NCBI RefSeq assembly: GCF_047948215.1
Contig: NC_134463.1
Coordinates: forward strand, 56,860,201-56,924,200
Direction: 5' to 3'
DNA from: Lycorma delicatula
Taxonomy: Eukaryota > Arthropoda > Insecta > Hemiptera > Fulgoridae
Length of the DNA: 64,000 nucleotides
Below the pieces are notes generated by a model that saw only the letters and a list, made by a program, of their open reading frames with translations, made no database searches and was not told where the DNA came from. Below, piece by piece: positions 27,201 to 42,200 of this stretch; the stretch's first letter is position 1; each line of letters opens with the position of its first letter. The position numbers and the translations under genes are program-made.

Positions 27201-30200
27201 TACATTTATCATTTCACCCCAAGGCAGAAAATCAACAAGCAACGGTCCCTGTCTATTCTGAAATAGAGTGTACATGAATTTCCATCAAACATTGTTTGCT
27301 TGAACTTCACTTTCTTGAGAGGTGTTTAGTGTTCCCATTCTATGGACTGTTATGACTGTTGCAATTTCGTGCCCAGCAAGAGCACAACTTCTGATAATTT
27401 AGGCATACCTACATAGTTTCATAGGGTGCAATGGTGAAGTTAAAGAAAATTCATTACACATTGAAATCATAAACAGTCTGTTGTCACAGACTTTTCCATT
27501 AGCTCTCTGGACCAAATCATTAGTAATGACAGATTGTTGCCCCTTCCTGCCTCATCATGTACGTTTGTATGGCTCTCTTTAAATGCCCTAATTAGTTTTC
27601 TCACCATTCCATCAGACATATTGAAGTTATATGTGTACCCTTCACTAATCTGTCAATGTTTTTAGGCCACTTTTTTTACATTTTGCATTTAATTACAGCT
27701 TGTATTTCACAATCAGTGGCACTGTCTGTAGTGCCATTTTAAACATGCACAAGAAACTGTAAACAAAGACTTTATAATCACGTAATATTAGCAAACCAAT
27801 AAATGATATTTTGCTCACTGCACATGTGCGAAAAGGCAACAGCCATGCTGCAGCGGACATATATCAAAATATTACTTATTTACAGAATGTACCTTGTGGT
27901 GATTTATTCATAATATATATTATTTATAGCATTTATTCATATGCTATAAATATAAAATAATGAAATTAGTCACACTGAACACAGAGTATATAATAAAAAT
28001 GATTATGTGATATTTACACTTTATATTTTATTATAAGAATAGATTTATGAATAAATAATGAAATAACAGAAAAATAAATATAAACATATAACATTTTTAA
28101 ATACTCTGTAGTAATGTTTATTATAAGAAAATATGTCTTGAGTAAAAATGTTAAAACAGCTTTAAATATAAAATGCTTAAAATTTGTTATTGCTGCTGTT
28201 ATATTCAACGTTTTAGTGTTCCCTTGTAATCATTTGGTTTGAGATAGATGATGTTCGCGAAACAGCATTTTTTTTAATCTTGCAATTTCAATTTTCCATA
28301 ATGCATGTTCTTTAATTAATGAATCAGTCTCTTTAAATTCACAGTGAATTTGCTTTTATTTTGTTAGTCTGTAACAAATTGATCATTGGATTCTTCTACA
28401 ACTTGATTATGAATAAAAAATTTGTACTAATTTACATCTTTCTTCAGAATAAAATAATCATTAAACTTTTTAGTTGCAGATTGTAACTTTTTCTTGTCTT
28501 CATTTTCACTAAATATAAAACTATTAAAAATGTATAACTCCATTTTCCCCTTAAGATATTAATAAATTGAAATCAAGCATTCATCCTTGTTTTCCAGTGT
28601 TGCTTTCCAATGTTTTTTGGTCTCATTCATTTTAATTCTTATCTTCATAGTTTTGTTATGCCCAGAATTGATGTGAATTGACACTGTAAACAGATGACAA
28701 TGATAAAAACTTTCTCTACAGCCATTAATGGACTGCTTTAGTTCATACTGTTGACGTGTTATATTGCTTTTCTCATATTAACCATTATAAGCTCATGCTT
28801 TATATGTATTATTCTCAAACATTCAGCAAAATTAAATTTTAAAGTAGTAAAACACAACATACTACTTAAAACTTGTTCTTCTGATACCTTATATGTTCGA
28901 ACATATTTAATTATACTGTAATTATGGGTCATGGAATGAATTTAGTTAATGAGACAACATGCTTATAAACCACTGCTTTATTGAAAGTGGTGTATCGTCA
29001 GTGTTATCAGAAGTAATTGGTTAAAAGGAAATTCTAAAATTTCCTTTTGAAATTATATTATCGCTTGTAAGTAATATTTCTTGTAAAATTTTAGATTGAT
29101 TTTAATGTTTTTTTTTATCTGCTTTATATATTTAAATCTTTTTGATTTATTAAATTTATCAACAGACATCGATGTGTTGTTTATTTGAGCTTAATAACAA
29201 AATCCTATTTCTGTGGCAGAATTATAAGGTCTTAGCCTTTCATCCAGAAGTTCTGGGTTCGAGTCACAGTTTGGCTTGGCAATTTTTTTACCCACTATAA
29301 AACAAATTCATTATAATTTATTGGCAGCTGTTACAGGACACAGGCAGAGTAAACAGAATATAGAGGAGTTAATTGCTGTTGGGCTTTCTCTCTTTCGTCA
29401 GTTATAAAGTCACCACAGCTGTACATTGTTAAGAGGAAACAGATTGTAGGTATTAAAAAACAGCATGACAGCCAAAAGGGAGTATAAAAATTATGCAAGT
29501 TTAATTTTCAGTTTTTATCTTGTATGTATGTTAAAAAAGGTAATAATTCTTTTATTTATATTCATTAAAATGTGTTTGTTATGTTACAGTGAAACTAAGA
29601 GTAAAAAAACAAATAAAAAAGTAAATATGGCAGAAAGTGTTGAAGTTATACCAAATGCTGAAAATGGTGGAGGTGGTCGACTGCCATCAGAAGCAGTTGA
29701 AGATTTAGAAGCAGAAGAGAGGAGAGAAAGAGAAGAAAAGAAAAGGCAGCGTGATCCACCAGTTGTATTTCGGGAGGCTGTGGATGTTAGTAAAATTTAA
29801 TATTAGTTTTCTTTTATCTGCAGTAGAGTAATTTATATTTTACTATTGAGAAAAACTAATATCTTTTTTCAGTAGTTTATCTTTAAAATATATTTTTTCA
29901 GTATACATTTTGAATGTTGTTGAAAGCATTGGTAGAGTTATTTAAAATTGGCTTTTTTTACCTTTTTTCCATTTATAGAAAATGATAAAAGTTGAAAATG
30001 ATAAATTTCACATAAATTTTGCCTGAATTTAATAAAACAGCTTTCCCACCTTTTATTCTTTTCAATATGGCATTAATTTTTTTTTTTAACTGAAAGTATT
30101 AGGTTAATACTGGAGTTGTATTGGGGAGTAATATGGAGTTGTTATACTGGGGAGTAAATCCCCTGATTTATTCCCTGTTGACTTCTACTTGCTTCCTGAA

Positions 30201-33200
30201 TTGAAATTTTCACTGAAAGGAGAACTGATTTGATTCATTTGAATGTATCCAGGAAAATATGGAGAGGTTTCTTAACACCTTAAGAAAGAAAATTTACAGG
30301 AATGCTTCCAAAAGTGGAAACACCATTGAAGTCTGTGTGTTTAGTCGGAAGGGGATTTCTTTAAAGGAAATGCATCACAATAGCCTGAAAGTACTGCCAG
30401 TTTGAAATTACAAGCCCAGTCTTAACAAGCTGTTTATAAATCTCCAAACCTGATTTCCTGGTTTCAAACAAAATTTGACATAAATTCGTATTTCTAGGTT
30501 TTCAACCATTTTGCAAAATCAATAATCCCAGACCCAAAAACAGTCTTCACTCACCAGAATATTACTCTCTACTGAACAATGATATTGTGGTGATCTTTTC
30601 AGGATATTTCAGACAAAACAAGCTTCCCCTTCCACACCCATTGGCAAGCAAATCTACCTTCTTGTATTGAGCAGAGGTGGCACCTGTCTTAGAACTTTAT
30701 CATACCTCATATAAAGGTGAAAAAGACAACATGTAAATTTTTTGATACAGCATATTAGTATATTAAATGTTAAACAACATAATATTGCCAAATACATAAA
30801 ACTTTGACAAAAACTGTTCACATATAAAATATTCACAGATCACGTACCAAATGATGTATCACCCAAACTTCATCACATACCTAAGGGATGTGCTGACCAT
30901 GTTTAATATTAGCTCTAGAATCATCTGCTACAAAGCTAATAAGGGAGCTGCAAAAATGTTTTGAAAAGATCTTCTGGAAGTCATATAAATTTAGAAATTA
31001 GGTTTATTTAGTTTCTTTTAAAAAAAAATTGTTATTTTGTCATATTGTTTCTGTTTACTTAAAAATTGTGAAGACATTTATTTTGTAGATTAATTTCTGT
31101 AATTATTAATAATGTTTATTTTTTTTTTTTTTTTAGATTAGAATAGAATTTGATGCTCTAGTTGGAATGATAGATGGTAAATTATCACCTGAAGAAATGC
31201 AAAGTCTTGAAGAACTACACCAATATATGTTGGAAGATGAAGGATCATGGGCGTTAGGAGATAGTTTTCTTGCATTTATTGGTAATTATAAAAATAAAAG
31301 TGTTTTCAGAATTTAATAATTGAGCATTTATTAAAAGAAATTTATCCTTTAAATTTTGTAATCTTCTATGTAGTTATTTTTTGCAGAAAATTAATTTAAA
31401 AAATTATTTAAAATTATATTGGCCTTGTGAGATATAATGTAATAGTAGTTATAAATAACTAGTTTGAAAAGTTGTCTTGTTAAACATCAGCTGATTTGAA
31501 AAAAAATGGGCTTTGTTAAGCCAAGATGAAGTGGCTCTAACAAGCCACTCACGCCGGCCTCCATGACACAAGTAGTAGCATCTTGGCCTTTCACTCGAGA
31601 GATTCCAGGTTCGAATCCCGGTCAGGCATGGCATTTTCACACGCTAAAAAAATTGTCATTCACCTCATCCTCTGAATTAATATCTAACGATGGTCCCTAA
31701 GATGAATTTTCCAATTATTAAAGCCTTTATCAGTGTGAAGAAAAACATGAAATTGTGTATTCTGAAATAAAGGTTTTATTTTTATGATTATTTTAATTTA
31801 TTGTCCATTTTTTAAACTTTAATTATTACTTATTGTGAAAGCATTATTAAGTATCTTTTAGTATTCAAAATATACAATAAAAGTATGCACTTTAGTGTGC
31901 TTTTGCACTAATTTTTTATTAACTTTTTAAAAAATTTATGTTTCATTTTACAAACTAGATCATCGTAAATATTGATTAATATTTACAATCTTTGAATATT
32001 TTATATTAAATATATGCCAAATTTTTACATTAACAAAAGCATCTTTCTCACTTACTAAAAAAATTACCCTATTCTAGCCTACTGTGCTCATATTCTTAAA
32101 TTACATTGTATAATTCTGTAGGCCGTTGTGCCTTCATGAAAAGATTACAGTTTTGATATCATCCATAAAAAAGGACAAGTAATAGTTAAGAGGTTCCTGG
32201 CTTGTCCCATATTCTCTGCAATTACACTGTTTAGCTGATGCTCATATAGACTCACGAGTGTGCAAGTGTCAGATTCCAGGTCAGTAAAATTTTGAGTGTT
32301 TAATAAATGTAATGACATAAATTCACTTCAGGAATTTCAGTGGTTTCAATGTAAGATAACCTGATATCTGAGATTACAGTTGTACTGGAATTGACGCAGT
32401 CTTTAATAGCAATTGAAGCATCTCTGTGAAGTAATTTGGCTTGGGTTAACATAAAGCATTATTTTTCTTCCTAACAAATCACCCTTAAACCCATTGTTGG
32501 AGATAGATTTGTCCAACATTAGTCTTTTCGTTTTGAAAAATTAGATATCTATGTCCACATTTTTTGTTGTCTATTTTTCAACAATTTCCTAAAAGGTAAT
32601 CTGAACAACTCTCTTGTGAAAAATTGTTATAACCTGTAATAAAGACCACATTCGTATTTAGTTAATCTGCATAAAATTTTCAATTGAGTTCACATATGCA
32701 TGGGAATATATAAAAAAAATTATATCAAATGGCAATATACTTTTCTCGAATCATGGTACCTTTCCTTGTTGTTGCATTTAGCCTGATCTTTTTTTAACCA
32801 TCTACCATGTATTTCATACCTAAGTACATTTCATTGCTGTTAATAAAAATACTCCATATTACGTAAAATAGTAAAATACCTTTTTCACTTAAAAAAACAT
32901 ACTCTAAGATGTCTTTGGATTCTACTTTGCTTATAAACATGAATAGACATGTCACTGTGGCAAAATGAGTTGTACAGTCTACTGGGAGGTCGGTCGGCTT
33001 GTTGCACTATATGAAAAAATGAGCGATAATAAATTACAGGTTGTACAAGCTGAACTGGCAAAGTTCCACACATACAAGTATTCATAGTTTAGAGTGAAGT
33101 ATATAATTTTCTTATCCTTGTCTGTTAGAACCCTTTTTCACCTAAAGTTGATGCTATAAATCTATGAAAATTAATCATTTTTTTCTGTATGAAAAAAGTG

Positions 33201-36200
33201 TAATATTTCATTATCACTCAGTTTATAGAACAGATTACTCACAACAACAGTTATAGTAAATAACTACTAGAACAAAGTAAAATAACATATGATGCATAGG
33301 CTGGTTACTGTACGGTTGTGAGTATTATTGCAAGTGAAAGTTGAAGAGTGTAATGTATAATACCACATCTATGTGTTCCTGGTTGGGTTATACAAGGCAT
33401 ACTTTTTTCTTTTTCTGTAACTATCATTGATTGCAAAAGATGAAACCTTATTATATTTTTCCATGTAGTCTTGTTACAGATTATTTATTGAAAGATATAA
33501 AAAATATTAAAAGATTGGCAGTTGATATAACAGAAAAGAATTCAACATTAAAAATTTCTTACTAAAACAGTATGCATATAATGTATATCAATATTAATAT
33601 ATTATAGCTGATGGTTTTGATTATTTTTACTTTTTAGGTAGACTATTACATGATAGAAATTTACCAGATGAAGTTCCAGTTAAAACATTAAATGTTTTAG
33701 CATGTGCTGCATTAAAAGATGATGTAATATTGCTTCTTCATCAGGATCGTAGGGAACACATTATAATGAATTACGCTCATGATGTTGATCGATTACCTCT
33801 CGAACAACAAAAAGCTCTTGCTTTATTTGTAAGTATCAGGGTTTTAAATTAGTAATTTTTCATTATTTTTGCTTGTGTATAATAAATAAATAAATAGACT
33901 AAAATTGCTACTGTATAATGCAAAGTGTACTACCTAAAGCAGTTCATATCACTTTGCTGTTGAGAATAGATCCAAGAAATGACATAGGATGGCTAGTCTT
34001 TTCTTAAACTACATTGCTCTTTCAAAAATTATACACGAAGCTTATTTGTGAAATGAAGATTAAAATAGTTTCACGATGCCTTCTTCTTTGATCCAATTAT
34101 ATTGTAGCCAGCATGCCAAACCCACTGAAATCGAGATGACGCAATAACTTTACCCTGTTCATTACAGGAGCAGACTGTTAAATGAAAATCAGTAATTTCA
34201 AACAAACAAGACTACTCTGATACTGAATTTATACCTTAACTACAGGGATGAATCGTAAGAAATACAGAGATAAATAATGTGAAGCAACAAATTAATTATT
34301 TTTTTTCTATTAACAGATTTACAATACCTCTACTGAGAAGAGAAAAATTGGATAATGTCTTAACAGAAATATCTTTTTAATTAGTAGAACTGCTGTTTAA
34401 AAATCATGAATGCAAGGCAGCTGCTGAATGTACAAATTATCAATCATTATCACAATCATTTAAGACTGTGTATGTTAAACTTGATTTTTATTTGCTTTAC
34501 ATTGTGTTGAACAGTATGATGCAAAAAACAGTTTTACAAAATGTGTTCTTCACCTTCATATATTCTGAACACTGATTCCACCGCCAAGCGGTGGAAACAG
34601 TTCGGTTAAAACAATTGTTGTGTTACTCTTTCTTGGGAGTTGTCTAACATAGTTATTTGTAATTGCTTTTTTTTAATTTATGTTTCTGGTAATTTTAATT
34701 AGTAATTTAATTAAAACTAATTACTAATTATAGAAAAAGATAAAAATATCACATAGTAGCTGTCATGCAGGGCATGCGGTCATGCAATAACTGAAAAATA
34801 GTTACATTGTATTTATAATTTATAGTCAGTATACTAAATTCATCTGCAAGCAGTGTTTCATAAAAAAATGAGATATACAAAATGATAAAAATAAATTAAA
34901 AAAATAAAATAAAACTAAACAAAATAAATAAGTGAAAAAATGTAGTCTTATAATATTATAAGTAACTATAATTTTTATAAAAATCTTAATGAAAAATATA
35001 AAATATAGGAAAAATGAAAAAAAAAAAGAATTATTAGAAAAATTGGGTCAATAAATAAAATGATTTTTCTAATTGAAATCATTGGTAATTTCATGGCACA
35101 CAGTTAATACATTTATTATTGGCATGCCATGAAAATCACTAGTGATCTCATGCATGTTTTTTTATTATTTGATGTTAGTTTTAAATTTAATCTTATATTC
35201 ATAAAATATTAGGATTTTTCTCTTTTCTTCTACCTTCTGGGAAACGCCTGCCCATATATAACATTTCAGCATCCCATGTGTTAAAGGTTATTTACCCATT
35301 CTTGGAATTTTTGTTCACCTAGATACGTCTTAAAATTTAATAGTTAGTCAAATGTGTAATAGTATGTAAGTGGTAATAGTATGAAATTTATTAGAATTAG
35401 TTTTCACAGAGTAATTTTTGAATAGTGTTTGTTTTTTATGACTATCTTTCTGCAGTTTTTACCTTATTGTTCTTAGTTTTGTTATGTTATATTTTAAAAT
35501 ATGTAGTGATGTTGCTGAATTTCTTCAACATTTGTGTAGAATTTAAAGTGATGAAAGATTAAAAGTGTTATCTTGTGATCTTGGTTATTTATTTTTTTAA
35601 AAGAAAAAGAATAAAATATTTTGTTGAGAATGATTTGTTTAACCAGTAAAAAGTATAAATAATTAACAGAGATTTGATTCTCCAATTGGTATTGTTTGGG
35701 TTTGATCATGTGAGTACTCTTGTCTTAGGATATCACAAAACATACTTAAAAATGCCATCGTTTTATATATTTTGAACAAAGTATAAACTACTTTTTTTAT
35801 ATACTGATTTTTTAAAAATTGTTTATTAATTAAAAGAATGATATCCTTGTTTCTGTGGTAAATATTGAAAATTGAAAAAAATATAAAAACTCTAGCTATT
35901 AGATAAAAATATTAACCTTATTAACTTATATTTTTAGAGGAGGGAATTATTGATTCTGTCATAAGAGATTAAAATTATTTCTATCCTGATAATGTTTCAT
36001 TTTGAGAAAAATAATTATAAAACATTTTAAGACAAAAAATATTAAATCAGTTGAAATTATGAAAGGTTTCTAGAAATTTTTGTTTAAGAGACACGATCAA
36101 TCAACCCAATCTTTTAATGAGATTTGTATGCCGTTTTCAGCCTAGTAACTTCTTATACATTTTCATGTCAGGCTAAATTGCTAAAATAAAATTTTATGAA

Positions 36201-39200
36201 ATATCATATTTTTTGGACTGTTTTTTCCAAATAAAAATCACCATACATTTTGATAAAAAAAAATAGCATTTTAATTTTTAATGATAAAGAATTTACTTAT
36301 TTTTCTGATATTGTCACACTTATTCCAGTTTTCTTACAATCTTCAAAACATTTGTGTAAAAGATTTTTTATTGTAGTCATTCACTTAGGGATTTTTCATC
36401 TATTGTCATAAATTGACCTTTTAATGTTCTCTTAATTAGTGGGGACAAGAAAAAGTTGTAGAGTAAGTTGTCTAGAAAATACAGTGGCTTCAACAGCAGT
36501 ATAGTGTTATTTTTGACTAAATAATCACAGATTAATTTTGAAGTGTGAGTCGATTGAACTCTGTGTGCTTTTTTCAGTTTAGGTCTTCAGAAAACTTCAA
36601 TTGAGATGATCAGACCTATGTTTTAATATCATAATTGAATGGTCATATTTCATTATGTTTTACAATATGTTAGAGTAATTCCAAGTCAACTGAGAAAAAA
36701 TTTAACCATTTTGGAACAGATTTTGCTGCTACTCATTTAATACTCAAAAGTGTAAGTCAAAATTGTCTTCACTCGAGTCATAAGAGATTCCCAAGTTTAC
36801 AGCAAATTCTCTAACAGTAATTTTACGATTATTGATTATAATACCCTTTATTTTGTTGATATTTTCCATTGGTTGTTGATGTGTTGATCCAACAATTTTG
36901 TTGTCTATACAGCCTTCTTGAAGTCGTTTGTACTACTCGTAAACCCTTGGCGTCAGTGCAATATTCTTATGAAAAGCCTGCTTCTCTAACAACTTTATCC
37001 CATTTTTTACATAAAATTTAATACAGATCCTTCCTTTTGTTGTTTTCTAACAAAATCACCTTTCACGGTGTGTAGATAAATCTACCAGATTTGAACCAGT
37101 TGTCTAATTTTGTTGAAAATATTGATATACATTATAGTCAGTGCTACCAATGCATATGACCAATGCATATGAAAATACATGTGATGAACTTAGTCAAAAA
37201 CATAACACACAGAATTAAAAATATTCAAAAACATAACACACAGAATTAAAAATATTCTCATTTTTTATCACATGTTGTTTTTGTAGAAGAATTTTCCTAG
37301 TTTTCCTCCTTTGTATTATACCACTCCCTCACAATTTTTTTTTATCAAAAAATTATTACTATCACGTTCCATAATAAGTTACCTCATCTAATTTCATGAT
37401 TCTAACTCACTATTTGTGAGATGTGAAACCAAATAGGAAGATTTGTACATACACGTGCACTTATTTATTCATTTAGAATTTTATAACCATTTTTTAATTA
37501 ATTGTTTGACCCCGGAACCCTCAAAATATCTTGATATTTTCCTCAAAATTGATAACTCACATGACTTCATCGTCACAACTGTCATATCTTTTGAATGTAT
37601 GTAGATGTAGCTGTATTTACTATTTTTTTAAGTGATAAATCAGTTTGAAATTGTAAATTTTGTAATGAAAGAATTAAATGTGTACATTTTTCTATGATTA
37701 AATGAATAATAAATTACTAAATAATAATGTTAATTCACCATTATCCAAAAATATTTTCATTATTAGCTTAGGAATAAATTTATATATAATTTTATTGTAT
37801 ACAAACAAGGCCAAAACATTTTATTACATTAGCTAAAAGTAAACATTATTAAATGACAGTATAAATAATCTCAATAAATGTATGTTTATTGTATTTCCTA
37901 CACGTTATTAATGCATCGAACAAGAAATGAGATATTTTTTTAAAGAAATTAAATATTATTAATCCCACTAAATGGAAAAAATTGTGTTTTATACTTTATT
38001 AATACTTGATTTTTTATATATGTTATTGTTTTGAGATCCAATTAATTTGACATCAGTTATAGAAATGATTGAAAATTATGTATAAAATAACTGTTGATTT
38101 TTTTTCTTAGTATCGATTGACATTTCAGTACAGGTATTTTATATATATTTGTGTAATTTATAGGCAAACTTAATTTTATTGTAAGATGGAGAAATGGGGT
38201 TTTGGAAGAAAGAAAATTTTAATTAAACTGGTGATTGTTGAAATTGTAGTATCTGGAAGAGTTGAAAATAGGATGTATTTTATGCATGAATTTCTATAAT
38301 TCATTCTGTAATTTTTTTAGATAATTGAAACTACCAACAGTGACACAGAAAAGAACAAATTTTATTATACTTCAAAACTTTGTATTTTCCTTTTTAAAGG
38401 TTTTTAAGATAACTAGTCCTTTTGTAAAAATAAAAACTACTATCTTTTGTAAAAAGTACTACAGTCAATGCCAAACAGCCATATGCATATACTATAAAAA
38501 ACTTTTCACTGTAGGTGTATAGTATTTTTTTTTTTTTAATTAAAAGATTCCAGTGACCATTTGGAATGGACTGTACTGACAGTAATCTTTATATCTTGTG
38601 ACTTTTTACAGATGTGCAACCTATTTGAAAACCTTAGCAGTTCAGAGTGGATGTTATACATATCAGAATGGCAGTTTTGTAACCAAAATATTAGCAATAT
38701 TAGAGTTACAACGAAAGTAGCAGTGAATTCATTATTATCAGATAATGCAGATCTTAAAGATAGAGGATCTGCTATTGTACATAATTTGGCCTGCAAGGAG
38801 GTAAAAACTGTGGTCTGTATCCACAGATGTACTATGCAACTGCAGCAAGCTTTTCTATTTTCTTTTTTTGCATTTTTTTTTAATATCTAATTTTAATGAT
38901 ATCTTTTCCTGTAGTTTTATTATAGTTAATAATTTGAAGTAATCACCTTTACCTTTCCATCATTAATTATACTGAATAATATTTGCATCAGTTGCATTGT
39001 AATATTAGTTTTAATATTTGGTAATGCTTAATATTTATGCTTATGATTTAAGTTGAAATGCGTGTAATATATTCAGTGTGTTATGTAGGAAATTAGGATT
39101 TTATGATGTGCATACAATAATTTTATATGTATATACTTTTCTTAGTTTAGATCTGGTGTTATTTATACCTACTTAAATAATGCGGAAGTATATATGACAT

Positions 39201-42200
39201 AGGTTTATATAATAACATTATATACTTTATCATGAAGTGGCCAAACCGTATTATTATGTCCTACGTTTATAAAAATTATTTAACATAGTACAGTATATAT
39301 ATATATATACACTTGATATTTATTTCTTCTATTTGTTGATTCAGTTTTATATGAATATGCCACACTTGATATTTCTTTCTATTGTTGATTCAGTTTTATA
39401 TAAATATATGTGCTCGTGAATTTTTAAAAATATTATATAGATTATCTCAGCAAACTGCTTTTTATATATGAGTATATGTATGCATTTTAAATGACCAAAA
39501 GTTTATTTAAAATGGTTACAACTAGAAACTTGAGAAATAAACTTATATATAAACAAATATTGTTATTGAAATAAAAATAAAATAAAATTATGTGATTCCT
39601 AATTATAAAGTTCTTAATCACAAGCAATTAAAAACTTTCCTTATGCGATTCCTAGTCAATGTAGCTCCAGCGCAGTTAATACGAATAAAAACCTTTTGTT
39701 GTTTTTTATGTAGCATCTTATCAAATGCAATAATTCTTTTTTGTTTCATAGAGAAGTTACTCCGATGCTCCATGTTTTAATTCTATCAGATTAAGTAAAA
39801 GCTGTAAAAAGTTTTTTTTTAATGAAAAATTACACGACGGCTTATAGATTTTTTTAATTATCACTGTTGATAACTCTGGATTGCTCAAGTGTTATTGTTT
39901 AGAGCCTGATAAAATTATGAAAAATAAAATAAAATTTTATAAAATTAAGTATAAATATGTGGAATTTCAAAAAAAGTTGAATAATTTTAAAACCTGTTCT
40001 TAGTATATAAAGTTAAAAAAAAATGTTTTATAAATTTAAACAAATGTTTATGATAAGGGACTGTGGAAGGCTTATTACCACTTTCCAGAGAGCTGACACT
40101 TACAGTAATTTTTCATACATTGTTTCTTTGAATTCCTTGCCCAATTTTTATGATTAGTTTCTTACCTTTTGGACCTTCTGTAAATGCATTTTTTTAATTT
40201 TATAGGACTACTCGCATTTAAAAAAGTAAAATATTTTAAAATAAAATTGCTAAAAACCCAACTAAACCAACTTCAAAAAATAATGACTTAGCTTAAGAAA
40301 TTTAAGATAGTTTTGATTTTTTAAAGTCTGCATTAAATTAAGAGTATTTAGAATATTAAGTTTTTTTTTTTATTTGGACCAGAATTTAAAAAGTTGAATT
40401 ATAATGTAGTGTGATTTTTCAGTTCTGTATAGTTAAGGAAATTTAAAATCATTTAAATCTCATTTTAAAATATCCATTATCCATTGATTTGCATTTTCCT
40501 ATGCATATTTTATTTTCATTCTTGGATTAGTATTTTTTTTATGTATAATGTTTTAAACTTTAGCAGGTTTTATTCTTTGATATTTTTTTACCTTACAGAG
40601 CAACACATATTTCAGGATATGTCTTATGTTTTGTCATTGTGTTGTTAAAGAGAAATGCATTATTTGAAATTGGCATAGTATTACTTTATTTTGATCAGAA
40701 TATAATGTAAAAAGATGACATCAAGAAGAGGCAATATTTTTCCTCAAAAAGGAAAACCGATTAAATTATTTATATGGCAGGACCAAAGAAAACCAGAGAA
40801 AACTTTATGTTGTTTCAATCATATGCTAATATGTTACTTAATTTTCAACAGTTTCTATAAATTTTAGATTCTTTAAGTGATTTAGCTTTGCCTAATAATT
40901 ACCTCAACCTATAGTTTGGCTCTTTATGCAACTTCCAAACAGGAAATGATGTCTCCATACTACTACAGATAGTAAACCACCCCACTGTCCTCCAGTAAAG
41001 AAGTGATTACCCTTCCCACCTATAATAAGTGTGGCATGGTATCAGAGACAGAGTGAGGGTGGGCTGACACAATTCTGATGATATATATGTCATCAGAGTA
41101 TAGAAATTCCTCCTCCCCCCAAAAAAAGGGAAGGATAAGGAAAAAGCAATCCACAGGAGAGGATTGCTTCATATCAAAACTAAAAATGAGACTTGGTTGA
41201 AAGTTGTCAACTGATTATTTATTAAATTATTATTGATTCATTTAATTTTAGGTTAAACACCCATAATACTTGAAAAATATATGATTTATCTATCTTTAAT
41301 ATGTAGCTATTGGATTTATTATTATTATTATTCTATGATATACTTGAAGCACTTTTGAAAACATTCATAAAATTTAACTACAGATCTTAATTTGTAGAAA
41401 ACCATAATTTGTAAAACTAGTCTGCTTTAGAGTGCTTTCAGTATATCTGTTGTGCATGTACAACATACATATGTATTTGTGTGCATAACTGATATTACAC
41501 AATTAATATTATTAGGTTTCTTTTTCTCACCATCAAACATTGTTAAAATAGATCATTTTAAATGTAGAAGAAAATATGAATTTACTCATTATATATTGTC
41601 ATCACAGATAGTGCATTTCTTTATAACACTACCAATTCAGTTGGTTAATTTTTTTCTAGATTTGCCTTTTGATTGCCATCATTGATTGTATTTAACATTT
41701 TTTCAATGTCTAAATACAAATAATGGTAAAAAAAAAAAAAAAAAAAAAAAAATTGAAAATAAGATTTTGAAGCAGTCATAAATATAAATATAGAATCGAC
41801 TTGTGACAGTGCAAGACATATGTGAATTATTATTATTAATTGTACTTTTTAGATAGATATTAATTAGATTGATTTAATAATATCTTTTTTTAATCATATG
41901 TTGATTTATAAATCCTACTTCCAGCATAGCATTGTGTAGGATGTTATGTTAATGCAAAATCAGGCTTGAAAGTGATAAATTACTAATGAGTTATGACTGA
42001 ATAAGTTATCTTAATGTAATTTTTGTTTTGTTTTATCTAATACTTCTATTAAAATATGCAAGACAGATTTAAAGAAAAATTTTAATCCTGTTCCCATCTG
42101 TATATATTAATAATGCTTCATTATATATAAAACCTTATATAGTAAAATCATTCCAAAGTAAAAAATTTCTAATGCTTTTCAATGTCTAATGTCAATTTAT

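Noticed and set aside
31608..31618. Perfect tRNA B box, considered as a tRNA gene
   Set aside because: No acceptor stem or anticodon arm forms, and the same sequence recurs with a shared non-tRNA tail, so it is a SINE.
37195..37256. Short direct repeats considered as a CRISPR-like array
   Set aside because: Only two exact adjacent copies without spacers, in an insect intron; a simple tandem duplication.
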